Shown: positions 46,371 to 57,307, numbered from the stretch's first letter. The stretch is DNA of 64,000 bases from Cryptomeria japonica (GCF_030272615.1 NC_081408.1:340224793-340288792); one strand, 5' to 3'. The notes: generated from the letters alone by a model not told the origin. Made by a program: numbers and translations.

Positions 46371-47156
46371 ATTGATCAGCAAGATCGGGGGGTAGATGAC
46401 ATGCTAGACTAGTTTCATTAGCATAGCAGATTCTCTCCTCCTCTCTTTTGTTACTTCTTCTATGTGTTATTCTCATTCTTCTATTTGTTGTCCTTAGTGT
46501 TGTCTACTTGAGGACGATGCAAAGCATTGAGATCTCTTTTGGTCTCTCTCATGTTGACTCAAAAGACACATGTGTTCCCTTCTTCTAGGTGACCTTCCTT
46601 GATTGGGGAATGAAGAACAATTATGCATAAATACATATGATATACATGAATTATCATACAACATACTAACCCTGAGGAAAGCGAAGTCACCTCGTGCTTT
46701 GTGTTTTGTGTCTATTATCCTTGGGTTTATCTCACACTTGGGAGCTAAATCTTTGTGATAACGTGCTCCTTTCCCTTCTCATTTCTTATGTGTATCACTA
46801 CCTTAAAGCAATCACCCCCGTTGAGGCATGTGCGATTGCTTTAACGTAGGGGGGCATACACCCCGTCTATCCCTTCAGGATACTTGAAAATTTCTTGGTG
46901 AACTTAGCTTTGCCTTGAAAATTTTTGGTATTTTTCTTACATGACTCACAGTGAGGGAACCTTACTACTGACAGTCATGGTTCTCCCTCATGATCTTCCC
47001 TTTTACTTTGTCAGTCAAATTCATAAGATCCTGAGTCCACTGGGGGCTTCGTGTGTCTTGCCTCCTTGACGTGGTGAATGTTTTTCAATGTTGTTTCCTT
47101 GTACTTTACCAGAAGTATGAGCGTACGCTTATACTCCCGCTAAAGTGGGGGCTAAA
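46371..47156 (+). other. B 3' region with hairpin, G-run and polypurine tract
   Basis: Non-coding. It contains the perfect 11-bp inverted repeat TTAAAGCAATC / GATTGCTTTAA (46803-46813 and 46834-46844), directly followed by a G6 run in GTAGGGGGGCATA (46846-46858), then CACTGGGGGCTTCGT at 47039-47053, and the LTR-adjacent polypurine tract AAAGTGGGGGCTAAA at 47142-47156. The same order of signals is found at the 3' end of A. Confidence 0.75.
46803..46854 (+). other. B 3' hairpin plus G-run
   Basis: Perfect 11-bp stem (46803-46813 with 46834-46844), 20-nt loop rich in C and G, then a G6 run four bases later. Could be an RNA packaging or stability element, or an internal second polypurine primer. 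The counterpart in A is at 48481-48525. Confidence 0.65.
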
Positions 47157-48280
47157 TGTAGCATCCTAAAATTGTGACACCTACAATTTCGACTGCATTT
47201 GGGTCTCCATGATGGCGATGCAACACGGAACCTGAATGGAGACCCCGAAACTTGTTCATGACATCAAAAACTGCATTTTTCAGCACCCTGGCCTTATCCT
47301 CCTTGCACCCTGCTGTCCCTGGAGGTGGGACCATGGCGCCCAGTGCCCTGGTCCTTTAGGACTAGGGTTCCCAATGCCCTGGTCCCCCAGGACCATGGCG
47401 CCCAGCGCCCTGGTCCCTGGCCCTATTTTTGGGCCCAGTCTCTTTTGGGTCTCGGGTCTTTATGTTTGCAAATTGGAAAATAATCTTCCCAGGTCGGCCT
47501 AAGGTCAGAAAAATCAGTCTTTCAACCCTAATTGACAAGTATATAAACTACATTTCCTCTCCCATTTTGGTAAGAGAAAAAAGAGAAAAAAAAGAGGCAG
47601 AAGTGACATTAAAATATTCAAGCATTCAAGCATTCAAGCATTCCTTCAATCAATTGATCATTCTAAGTCTCCATTCAAGGCTAAGTGTTGTATTTAAGAC
47701 AAGGATTCAACCATTGAAGAGGAGATCACATACAACATACAACATACAACAAAATTTACACCTTCGCATGTAAGAATACAAACATTCTTACAACAAGGTT
47801 GTAGGTACACGGCTGTAATTGAAGATCTGGAATCCTTGTGCAGAGATGAACAGATCCCCCTTCATTTCGCAACTTTTTTGGAGGACCGTGTGCACGCTGG
47901 GCGCCATTGTCCCATCAACTTTCGCTCAAATTTGCAGGACAGTGCTGTCTCGACATTTTACTACTAATTCTAGGTCCGCAACCTCATCCTATATTCCTAT
48001 CTATGTTTATAAGTGAATCTTTCTCACTTTTCATGCATTCCTAGCTTAATCCTTCTATCTACATTCTTTACAAAAGAGGGTAGCCTTGCTGTCTTAACCC
48101 TTGAAACTCATTTAGAATCCAATCTTGCATTGTGTGGGATTGGATCTTGTGGGTTTCAACCCCTCTTTTGAATGTAAAGTCTCCCCTAAGTGAAAACCGT
48201 CAACCCTAGTGACCTCTTTCCCCTCTCCTTGGAGTGGTGGGGGGAACACTTAGGGTTCGCTCGTGATTTTCCGCTTTACA
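47157..48280 (+). mobile_element. B 3' LTR
   Basis: Starts TGTAGCATCCTAAAATTG and ends GCTTTACA; few differences from 40731-41799. Three GC-rich units with a 31-base period lie at about 47327-47416, each ending GCCCTGGTCC. One ATTCAAGC unit fewer than in the 5' copy. Confidence 0.95.
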
Positions 48281-48285
48281 CTTTG
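48281..48285. repeat. Target-site duplication of B, right copy
   Basis: CTTTG directly after the B 3' LTR; identical to 40726-40730. Confidence 0.92.
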
Positions 48286-48754
48286 CATTTTGTTTCCATT
48301 TACATCCTTCATCTTGTGTTAGAGAACTCCCAAATCCTCACACTCTTTGTTGTGTTGGAACTGAGATTTAGTCCTCTTTCTTACCAAATGATTCTCCATT
48401 AGTTTTTGATCTCATATCAAATCTTCTTGTGAGCATTTGTCATCAATATTCTTTAACAATTTGAAGTGGTAAACATGATACCCTATTTCAACTCACTAAA
48501 ATTAGCAAGCCGAAATAGGGGGGGGCATATAGCTACCCTCGAATTTTCATCACCTTCCTTAGTAAGCATTAGGTGATTTTGTGATCTAACATGTGGTTTT
48601 GTAGGTTGTGGTTCCTAACTGAGTACTGCAGATACCGCTGGGGGCTTCGTCCGACAACTTATGGATATATCCTTTTTCAAATAATGTTTACTTTTATGTA
48701 CATTAGCTTGCATATGCACGTAGTGTTCGTATGACCGCTAAAGTGGGGGCTAAA
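48281..48754 (+). other. A 3' end after B, hairpin, G-run and polypurine tract
   Basis: Resumes A after B. It contains CCCTATTTC / GAAATAGGG (48481-48489, 48512-48520) whose right arm runs into a G8 run (48518-48525, followed by CATA), then CGCTGGGGGCTTCGT at 48636-48650 and the polypurine tract AAAGTGGGGGCTAAA at 48740-48754 next to the LTR. The layout is the same as in B. Confidence 0.75.
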
Positions 48755-50418
48755 TGTAGCGTCATAAATTGTACGCACTTGCTAGGGTGGTACAATTTCA
48801 CACCTAGTTTAGCACCCGCCTTGGCGCATTTTGCATTTTGCATTACATTTTCCCTTTAGCACTTAATTAATTAAATTAATTGGGTCTAAGGTTCTATTTT
48901 ATCATCTCCCATATCATAAAGTTGGGCCCTTTTCATTAAAGTGTGCCCCTTTCATTTTATTCCTCTAATACATCATTTAATCAAAAACCCTAATTAGGTC
49001 CTATTTTGAACTTGGGGGCTTGATTTCGGGGGTCAAAACATCTCGAAATCAGCTATAACTTCAGGATTCGCTCTAAAATCATCATATCCGACGGCCCTAA
49101 AAATTTGGTGAAAAGTTGTCAGGACCATGGCACCCGGAGAGGACCATGGCGCCCGGAGTGCACATGGTCCCGGACATTTTTCCCGAAATTTTAGGAGCGC
49201 GATCCAATCATAAAATAAAGCTTAACCCCAAGAAATTGGTAGGAGATTCAAGCTCTAGGTTGGCCAAAAATTGAAATTAAGACCTAGGGTTTCATACATA
49301 AGAGCTCTCTTTCTTCATTTGAAAGGGGCCAAATTTTGGGTTTCAGGGACCTTCTATGCAGTGAAAGAGAAGATATTTGAAGACTTCAACAACATTCAAC
49401 ATCCATCCATCCAACATTCATCAATTTCATTCATTCATTTAGGGCTTTGAAGGCATTGAAGAGCAATAGGGGATTACCGACTGAAGATTGGCTTGTACCC
49501 CTCCCTTGGGGTTGGGTATGATTTCATGTTGTTTTCATGTCTTTGCATAAGCCTCATTATATCATTTGTATTCATGCTTTAGATCACTTTGCATCTTGAT
49601 TTGGAGCATTTACATTATCATTTACAAGCAATTAGGGTTTACTTTCTAGGTTGCTCTAGTCTACTTACTTGCATTTTAGGATCTTGCACACACACAAGAT
49701 CTGCACACACAATATTATTACAATACAACTTGGCTATTCATGGAGGTGGAAATCACCGAAGTGGGGGTTTGACTAAGGCAAAACCCTATATAGCCACCCA
49801 CCATACCCTTTTTAGATATAAGTGCAGGTTTCGGGATTCGGATGACGCAGCAAGTTGCAGATCTAGGAAAAGCAGGCCGAGACAACACTCCACACCAAGT
49901 TTCAGAGCAAAAGACCAGGACAGGGGCATGGGGTGCCCTGGTCCTGCCAGGACAGGGGTGCTAGGCGCCCTAGTCCCTCTGTCAGATAGTAGTTTTCAGC
50001 ATTTTTGACAGCTTTCTAGGTTGCAAAACAACAGTTTTCGGAGCAGTTTCAAGGGCAAAATCAGGACAGTGGCGCCCGCATCCCCATCCTAAACATTTTC
50101 ACTTAGATTTTGACTCCGGGTACGCATTTGCATTCTTATCTTATTCTTGTGTTTATAGCTTTCCATAGTTGAAGTTCAATTCTGCAATCATGTTATTAGT
50201 TCATACTTGCACTTTGGGGTTGGGAATTGAACTTGCATCATCTTTTCTTTCAATTGCAACAAAGGAATAGAAATCCTAATAGGTATCTCGTGGCTCTCTC
50301 TTCCACAAAAAGAAGTAGCCAATTGTGTGATATCTCTAGGCTCTTTCGTATTCCACAAGTGTGTGGTTGAAAGTGAGATTAGGGCATGTTTTCTTAGTGT
50401 CACTTTTTCTCCTACACA
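48755..50418 (+). mobile_element. A 3' LTR
   Basis: Starts TGTAGCGTCATAAATTG and ends CTCCTACACA. Matches 34204-35763 except for small changes and the extra GC-rich segment: two units of 32 bases at 49915-49946 and 49947-49978, then about 60 bases missing in the 5' copy. Followed by the CTACC duplication. Confidence 0.95.
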
Positions 50419-50423
50419 CTACC
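50419..50423. repeat. Target-site duplication of A, right copy
   Basis: CTACC directly after the A 3' LTR; identical to 34199-34203. Confidence 0.95.
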
Positions 50424-50940
50424 AAACACTTTAAAGTAACTCACGGTGGGAGTTTTCTTGGTCCAATACTCATAAGGGGTTTTATCTTTACCTTTCTTGA
50501 TGAGTACCCGGTTCATAGTATAGATTGTAGTGCTCACCACTTCTCTTCAAAAAGTGTGAGCAACCTTTCCTTGGATCAGCATTGTTCTAGCCACTTCAAC
50601 TACAATCCTGTTATTTCTTTTTGCTATACCATTCTATTGAGGTGTCCTTGGGGTAGACAACTGCCTCTTGATACCATTATCTTCACAGTTTTTATTGAAT
50701 TTATCATAAGTGAATTCTCCTCCTTGATCAGTTCTCAGACATTTTATATTTTTACCACTTTCTTTCTCTACCAATGCTCTGAAAGCTTTGAACATTCCAA
50801 ATGCTCAAGACTTGTCTTTCAGGCATGTGACCCACATCATTCTTGAGCAATCATCAGTAAGAATCATAAAATACCTATCTCCCTAAATACTTCTAGTTTT
50901 CATAGGACCACACAAATCAGTATCCACAAGATCAAGTAAA
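50419..50940 (-). pseudogene. Y integrase core, upstream part
   Basis: Minus-strand translation from the A insertion upward gives YEYWTKKTPTVSYFKVFG (50420-50475), IMNRVLI-type linker, NGIAKRNNRIVVEVARTML (catalytic Glu block shifted to N-G at about 50570-50630), LRTDQGGEFTY near 50715-50745 (second Asp present) and RYFMILTDDCSRMMWVTC (50820-50880). One or more stops (for example TAG before NGIAKR at a Gln-like site). Continues into the protease/gag frame at 50900. Confidence 0.75.
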
Positions 50941-52168
50941 TTTTCTGCTGAGAAAGGCTTACCTTTGAAAGTTGAGGAAGACATCTTCCCAAGTTGACAT
51001 TCTCTGCACAAAGAATTTTCTTGTTTCTCAGCAAAGGTAATCCTCTTACCACCTTGATCTTACCAACTTTAACAATGTTGTCAAAGTTCATATGATAGAG
51101 TCTCCTATGCCATATCCAACTATCATCAAACTTAGCTATTAGATACCAACTTATCTTGGCATTCAATTGAAATAGGTTAGCTTTGGTTTGCTTACTAGTC
51201 GCAATAACTTCACCACTCTTCCCAATTATACTACAAATTCCACCTTTGAATTCCAACACTAATCCTTTGTCATTCAACTGAGCAGCACTCAACAAGTTAT
51301 GCTTAAGACCTTCTACCCAGTAGACATCATCTGCACTTGTCTTTCCATTCAGTGAGATGTATCCTTTACCATTCACCAAGCATGGTGCATCATTGCCAAA
51401 TGTGACAACACCTCCATCATATTTTTCCAGAGACAAAAACTTTCTCCGGTCACTAGTCATTTGGTGAGAACAACCACTATCAATTATCCACTCATTAGAT
51501 TTGTCAATGCAAGAGACAAGTGCTTTCTTGTTAGACACTTCTTCCTTTACTGCTACAAACACTATGTCTTCATTTTCTTCATCCTCTGATTCTTCATCCA
51601 CAACAACTAGAAAATTTCTTCTATTTCCACCTTTATACTTTCTAAATCTCTCTAGTTTATCCTTATTGTCATTGTTAGGACAATTAATAGCTATATGTCC
51701 TATCTTGTTGCAGTAAAAACATTTCAAAGGAAATTTACCTCTATATTTTCCAATTCCCTTCAGAAGTCTTTTAACAACAAGAGCTTCAAACCCCATCAGA
51801 ATCTCTTCATCATCCATATCTCTGCATTGTCTGGATTCATAACTGGTACTAGTTTCTTTTCCTTTTCTGGATGGTACAGTAGATGCTTTAAAGGCTGACT
51901 TAGTCTTCTGAATACTACCATCATAGCTATTCAACTCATATGCAGTTAACTTTGCAATAATAGAATCTAAGAATACCTTGGTTTTATCAATAGACCTTAG
52001 TTCCTGGATAGCAGCAACTCTAATTGCATAGATTGGTAACAATGATCTAAGGACTTTACTAACAACAATGGTATCATCAATAGTTCCACCAACGCTTTTG
52101 ATATCACCAACCACAGTCATAATCCTAATGCCATATTGTTGAATGGTCTCACATTCAACCATCCTCAT
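50900..52168 (-). pseudogene. Y gag C-terminal part, zinc knuckle, protease and pre-integrase
   Basis: A 422-codon minus-strand frame. Capsid end: MRMVECETIQQYGIRIM through TAYELNSYDG; zinc knuckle CFYCNKIGHIAINC at about residues 150-163; acidic stretch; protease WIIDSGCSHQMTSDR at about 230 with the copia active site intact; VYWVEGLKHNLLSAAQL; and the His/Cys zinc region WHRRLYHMNFDNIVKV. Best preserved copia coding in the window. The gag N-terminus upstream is in another frame (see 52169-52423), joined by a one-base shift at about 52205. The Gag-protease part would form and mature the particle. Confidence 0.85.
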
Positions 52169-52423
52169 ATCCTCAAATTTACCTCTAAGGCTTTCTTCCT
52201 TAGCTTCCTTACATGCTCATCACCACCATAGATGTTTTCTAGTGCATCCCATACATCCTTAGGTGTATCCTTGTCTTTTACATCAATAAACTCGATATCT
52301 GATAGGTTGCTGATAAGAGCTTCCATGACTTGCCCATTTTTTTGGAACTCTCTCTTCTGATCATTAGTCAGAGTGCTAGTGGGAGTAACATAGGCATTCT
52401 CAGCATAGCTCCAGTGTTGAGAA
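52169..52423 (-). pseudogene. Y gag N-terminal fragment
   Basis: Minus-strand reading gives SYAENAYVTPTSTLTNDQ, MEALISNLSDIEFIDVKD and DVWDALENIYGGDEHV, the front of a copia Gag capsid. It shifts frame by one base near 52205 before the 50900-52168 frame. It is cut at 52424 by Z, so the ATG and 5' LTR of Y lie beyond Z. Confidence 0.75.
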
Positions 52424-53936
52424 TGTTAGTTAGATGATAGGGGGGTGAATCAAATAAAATCACAATACAATGTTCTAATCAGATTCAACCTTACTAGAAC
52501 TTACTTGATATGCAACTATGACTGTAAATCATTCTAACTCATAAATAGATAAACTTAAAACATGAAATCACATTTGACACCAGATTTAACATGGAAAGCC
52601 TAATAGGGAAAAACCACTATGGGATTTTGGACCCACAAGAAAATATACTCTTCTGGATTATGCTCGGTTAAAAGCCAATCCTGTTAAAGATTACATAAAC
52701 ACATTGCTAGATGTGACCCGGTCAAGGGATTTCCCTCAGATCTATCAGAATCTTGCACTTTGTTAGAAGTGACCTTGTCAAAGGATTTCAAACACTCAAT
52801 TAGAATGTTACCTTTGTAGAGGATTTACAAATAAGACTGTTAGGTCCAGTCAGTTAAGAGATTTCCTATCACTTACAAAAATAAATAATAATAATAAAAG
52901 ATATCTACAACTTCACATCTGAAATGTTATAATAGATTCTATGTACTCAAGATAATCTTGTCATAAGAGTTATCTTTGTCCTTGCTGGGCTTCTCACTCT
53001 GTTCTTCAATTAGATCTTCAATCTTCTGTATTCGGTTATCACTTCTGTAGCATCACTATGCTTCTATTTGCCCGCATCCTTTGTTCATCAACTTCTCTTT
53101 ATTTATAAGAAATTCCTAACTACTTAATCTCCTTAATCACATTTCCCATGATTAATCTTAGCCATCAGATCTTCAAACTTGACTAGGTTCATTGAATCCT
53201 TTGAACTAAAAAACATTTTATCTTGCCTTGAAACTTGTATTCCTTCCTTAGTACTTGTGCTCGGTTATGACCGTTCAATCTTTGCTGTAGATCTAACTCT
53301 TGAATTTTCATTGTCATTGATCCTTAACAAACTTCTTGCATGACATTCCATTATTCTATAAATCTCCAGCTCATTGACATCCTTCATTTAATAATGTATT
53401 CACTCATTCAATGCATTTGGTTACTGCTCGGTTGATACTCAGTTAATACTAAACTTTACTTAGTAGATATTCTCGTCTCCATGACTTTTTCCTTCTTTAA
53501 CCGATGTTGATAACCTTGGAGTTTACCGACTAGCTCCTTGCTTGGTAAAATAGAATAGTATCAAACCTTTACTCATTCTATTGCATGAGATCTTTTCTCC
53601 TTCTTGTTCAATCTTTGAATACACATATATAGGATATCAAAACAATCAAAATATCATAATATCATCACTATCTAACTCAGTAATATTTGCCCATTGAATA
53701 ACTTATTACTCCCCTTCATTTGCACATTCTTTCAATGTCATTTACCAACATATTTATACTCATCAAAACATACTCTTTGAGATATGGCAACATCATACTG
53801 AATTAGAAAATCAATTGCTTGACATCAATCACAAAATAATAATATTAAGAAAGTAATCATCCTTTATCAATTATATCATTCATCTCCAACAACCTTCTCA
53901 ATATCATCAACCAACACAATTATTGTAATGCCAACA
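52424..53936 (-). mobile_element. Z 3' LTR (copia type)
   Basis: Starts TGTTAGTTAGATG and ends AATGCCAACA; the next bases, ATCTCCCCCTTTGGCATTGA, are the polypurine tract of a minus-strand element. It carries the G-run/GAATCA block (52435-52453) and the GGAAAGCC...GGGAAAAACC block (about 52590-52612). The start TG at 52424 is chosen by analogy; TG at 52415 is an alternative. The partner LTR is out of the window. Confidence 0.78.
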
Positions 53937-54300
53937 ATCTCCCCCTTTGGCATTGATGGCAATACCAGCTTGATTTATTCCAATTGATCCAATTGATTCG
54001 AATGCTATTAATCTTCTCCTATTATCCTTGAGCTATAAACTTCTCTTGTAATCTTTTACTCCTATCATTAGTCTTCTCCCCCTTTGACAACAATGCCAAA
54101 AGTGAGACTAATCCATAATTACTTCCCTCGTGAAGTAATTTCCTTGCTATTAAAATATATACAAATGTATCTTAGTCAGAGCATCTTGTCTTCATTCACT
54201 ATTTCCTGCACAACTTTAGACATCCTTCTAAAGTGTCTAAATCAACATCAACTCACAAATAGTATTCTTTGGAGTCATAGAATTGATGTTGTCACCAAAC
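53937..54300 (-). other. Z 3' untranslated region with two polypurine motifs
   Basis: Polypurine tract at 53937-53955 and a second copy at 54076-54101 (minus GGCATTGTTGTCAAAGGGGGAGA). No coding seen apart from the end of RNase H at 54305. Confidence 0.7.
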
Positions 54301-54669
54301 TCTATCAGTGAGTGCTAGATAGGGGTAGGACCCCTAAATTACTTCTGAGATACTCAAAAGTGTCCCTTGGCAGTGGCTTTGTGAAGATGTCTGTGATTTG
54401 TTCATTTGTGCTAACATATTCTAGCACAACTTTCTTTTCTTGAACTTCTTCTCTTAGATAAGGATACTTTATAGAGATATGCTTTGTCTTAGAGTGCATT
54501 ACAGATTCTTTGAAATGTTAATAACACTTGTATTATCACAAAATATAGTTACTGGCTTGATAACTATCTCATTCATACCTTCCAATAGTTGTTTGATCCA
54601 TGCTATATTGGTACAATTCAATGTTGCAGCAACATATTCAACTTTAGCTGTTGACTGTGAAATGCATCC
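54301..54669 (-). pseudogene. Z RNase H C-terminal part
   Basis: Minus-strand frame with HSKTKHISIKYPYLREEV and NEQITDIFTKPLPRDTFEYL, ending LGVLPLSSTH at 54305: the C-terminal landmarks of copia RNase H. The CDN/NTSV-type region (54520-54550) and the STAE-type region (about 54630-54660) are reached only after stops or shifts. Confidence 0.8.
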
Positions 54670-55587
54670 TTATTTCTTGCTAAGCCAGCTTACTAGTCTT
54701 TCTCCCAAGAAGAAAGCTCCACCGCTTGTGCTTTTCCTGTCATCAATATTTCCTACCCAGTCAGCATCAATATAGAATTTTAAGTCAAAATCATTCCTCT
54801 TTTCATATAGTAGACCATAATCTTGAGTGCCTCTCAAGTATCTAAAAATTCTCTTGACTGCTATCATATGAGTTTCTTTGGGATTTGCAAAAAATCTTGC
54901 AGCTATACCTACTGCATGTGCTATATCAGACCTGCTGTGAACTACATATTGCAACTTTCCAATCATAGATTGGTAAAGTGTCTCATCAACAGATGCAAAT
55001 TCATCATTCTTTGATAGTTTAAAATTAATAGTCATAAGAGTACTTACAAGTTTAGAAACCTCCATTCCAAATTTCTTCAAGATTTCCTTTATATACTTGG
55101 ATTGAGTAATGAAAAACCCATTTTTCATTTGCAGTATTTGTAAACCTATAAAATACTTTATCTCACCAATTAATGACATCTCAAATTCTTTGCACATTTC
55201 ATTTCCAAAGTTCTTACATAAAGAATCATTTCCACAAAAAACAATATCATCAACAAATATGGCTGATATCAGTATTCCATTATCCTCATCATTCTTCATA
55301 TACAAATTGTTGTTTTCACTACTCCTCATAAATCCAATCTTTATTAAGTAAGAGTGCAACCTTTCATACCATGCTTTGGGTGCTTTCTTTAGGCCATATA
55401 AAGCTTTGTTCAACTTACATACCTGATCTTTATTCTTTTCTTCAATAAATCCTTCAGGTTGTTCAATATAGACTTCTTCTTCTAGTATACCATTCAAAAA
55501 TGCAGATTTAACATCCATTTCATATACCTTGAAATTTTTGTAAGCATCATATGCCAACAATGTTCTTACTCCCTCAAGTCTTGACAC
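54670..55587 (-). CDS. Z reverse transcriptase and start of RNase H, 305 aa frame
   Basis: A long minus-strand frame holding the copia RT core: [68 protein letters not shown] (catalytic FVDD, about 55240-55270), [19 protein letters not shown], then RNase H start with [19 protein letters not shown] and VSWLSKK. The ATG is internal; the true polyprotein continues upstream (55588-56825) past a stop. Structure and catalytic residues look intact over this part. It belongs to a retroelement, not a host gene. A TAA follows VSWLSKK at 54670-54672. Confidence 0.8.
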   Translation of the reverse strand: MSRLEGVRTLLAYDAYKNFKVYEMDVKSAFLNGILEEEVYIEQPEGFIEEKNKDQVCKLNKALYGLKKAPKAWYERLHSYLIKIGFMRSSENNNLYMKNDEDNGILISAIFVDDIVFCGNDSLCKNFGNEMCKEFEMSLIGEIKYFIGLQILQMKNGFFITQSKYIKEILKKFGMEVSKLVSTLMTINFKLSKNDEFASVDETLYQSMIGKLQYVVHSRSDIAHAVGIAARFFANPKETHMIAVKRIFRYLRGTQDYGLLYEKRNDFDLKFYIDADWVGNIDDRKSTSGGAFFLGERLVSWLSKK

Positions 55588-56142
55588 AGGTGCAAAAGTC
55601 TCACTATAGTCTATTCCTTCTTCTTGAGCATAACCTTTGCAAACTAGCCTTGCTTTATTCTAAATGACCTCACCTTTTTCATTTAGCTTATTTATGAAAA
55701 TCCACTTTGTACCGATTACGTTTTTCTCTTTTGGTCTTGGGACCAATGTCCATGTTTCATTTTTCTTGATTTGTTCTATCTTTTTTGTCATTGCATTCAC
55801 CCAATATTCATTGTTTAATGCTTCTTTTACTATCCTCGGTTCAAATTCGGATATCAGACATGTCTTGTGTCTCAGTTTGTTCCTTGTCATCACTGGAGCA
55901 TCCTTATCTCCTATAATCTGACTTGATGCATGATTTCTTTTGACATATTTAGCTAATATAGGCTTAGTAGGCTCTGTATGATCTTCTTCATCACTCAGTA
56001 ACTGAGTATTTTCTTCATTGACTTTCTCGGTAGGACTTCTCAGTTGTACATATACAAACTCTTCATAATCTTCTGGTTCTTTGGAATTTCCTTCATCATT
56101 CCTTTCTATAAATTCATCAATTTTCACATTTGCACTTTCCAC
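55588..56142 (-). pseudogene. Z RT N-terminus and integrase-RT linker
   Basis: Minus-strand frame: linker with SKEPEDYEEFVYVQLRSP and NEENTQLLSDEEDHTEP, then RT entry MTKKIEQIKKNETWTLVP and GTKWIFINKLNEKGEV, and after a TAG the piece [20 protein letters not shown] single stop interrupts this part. Confidence 0.8.
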
Positions 56143-56825
56143 AATTTTGTTAGATGATTTGATCAGACATTTAAATGCTTTACTCCTAGAGGAATAACCA
56201 AGAAATGTTCATTCCTCGCTTTTTTGATCAAATTTTCAATTTATATCATCTTTGTGAACATAACATCTACTTTCAAATATTTTGAAATAACTTACATTTG
56301 GTTTCTTGTCATACCAGGTTTCATATGGTGTTTTCATAGTTCCTTTTTTCAGTTGTACTCGGTTCAAGGTGTAAACTGTAGTGCTTATTGCTTCTCTCCA
56401 AAATATTTGAGGAACTCTCTTTCCTATCATCAAAGTTCTAGCACAATCTACAATTGTTCTATTCCTTGTTTTAGCTATTCCATTTTGCTATGGTGTCTTT
56501 GGTGCAGAAACTTGTCTCTTTATACCATGATCATTGCAAAATAAGTTAAATTCATCAGAAATGAACTCTCCTCCTTTATCAGATCTTAGACATTTCAACT
56601 GTCTTCCTGTTTCTTTTTCAACTCTTCCCTTGTACCATTTGAACATTTGAAAAGCTTCTGATTTCTCTTTTAGAAACATAACTGACATCATCCTTGAGTA
56701 ATCATCCACAAATAATATGAAGTATTTATCACCATAATAACTTTGAACTTTCATAGGACCACAAAGATGAGTGTGCACAAGATCTAAAATTCCTTTAGAA
56801 GTGTAAGACTTAGTTGTAAAGCTTT
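56143..56825 (-). pseudogene. Z integrase, cut by G2
   Basis: Minus strand: KSYTSKGILDLVHTHLCG (56755-56815), FILFVDDYSRMMSVMFL (first Asp, about 56685-56710), LRSDKGGEF (second Asp, 56565-56590) and CNDHGIKRQVSAPKTP; after a stop, NGIAKTRNRTIVDCAR-type block (about 56440-56490), MMIGKRVPQIFWREA and KTPYETWYDKKPNVSYFKI. Stops interrupt it, one at a Gln-like site before NGIAK. At 56825 the frame is broken by the LTR of G2. Confidence 0.8.
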
Positions 56826-57167
56826 TGTCATGCCCAAAATTTAGGGCAAAAACGGAACAAATTTTTTTTTAAAACATACTAATTAATTGACAAGTTCACT
56901 CACACGACAAGCGTTATAGAAAATCTCCATAATTAAATTCGAGCTAGTTCTGAGATGAACCAAGCATCGATAGATTGTTAAATATTATTTGCGGAAAACT
57001 AACTGGTTTAATTTTATCTCCAAGAGATACCTAGACATAAGGTTTATTAAAACAATCACGCTAAAGGAATAGGAGAGGAAAGATTAATTTAATCTCCAAT
57101 ATGACTATATAGCCTAACCAACCATTCTTAAATTTCTCTTTATTACTTGCTCCAATTTATAACCAGA

Positions 57168-57169
57168 AT

Positions 57170-57202
<33 letters not shown>

Positions 57203-57274
57203 TTATTTATTTATATATACATATATATATATATATTTATAATTAAATACTTAATCCAAATTATGACCAGAATT

Positions 57275-57307
<33 letters not shown>

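Larger units (their letters stand above)
40731..48280 (+). mobile_element. B: non-autonomous gypsy-type element
   Basis: Matched LTRs, perfect target-site duplication, primer-binding site, a gag-protease ORF of 887 codons, a broken second ORF, a hairpin with G-run and a polypurine tract. No reverse transcriptase, RNase H or integrase is found. Nested in A in the same orientation. The LTR start (TGTAGC), primer-binding site and 3' signals are shared with A, so A and B are relatives that may use the same helper. Confidence 0.92.
34204..50418 (+). mobile_element. A: non-autonomous gypsy-type element, holding B
   Basis: Perfect 5-bp duplication, matched LTRs, primer-binding site, one long ORF (protease and G-patch), 3' hairpin with G-run, and polypurine tract. 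After removing B (40731-48280) the internal region is about 5.4 kb and contains no reverse transcriptase, RNase H or integrase. It therefore depends on enzymes from elsewhere. Related at both ends to B. The G-patch and protease context suggests the Tat/Ogre-like branch, by inference. Confidence 0.9.

Noticed and set aside
54316-54334. GGGGT...ACCCC inverted repeat near the 3' end of Z, with a similar one in Y (32222-32238)
   Set aside because: It coincides with the conserved C-terminal codons LGVLPL of copia RNase H, so protein coding explains it.
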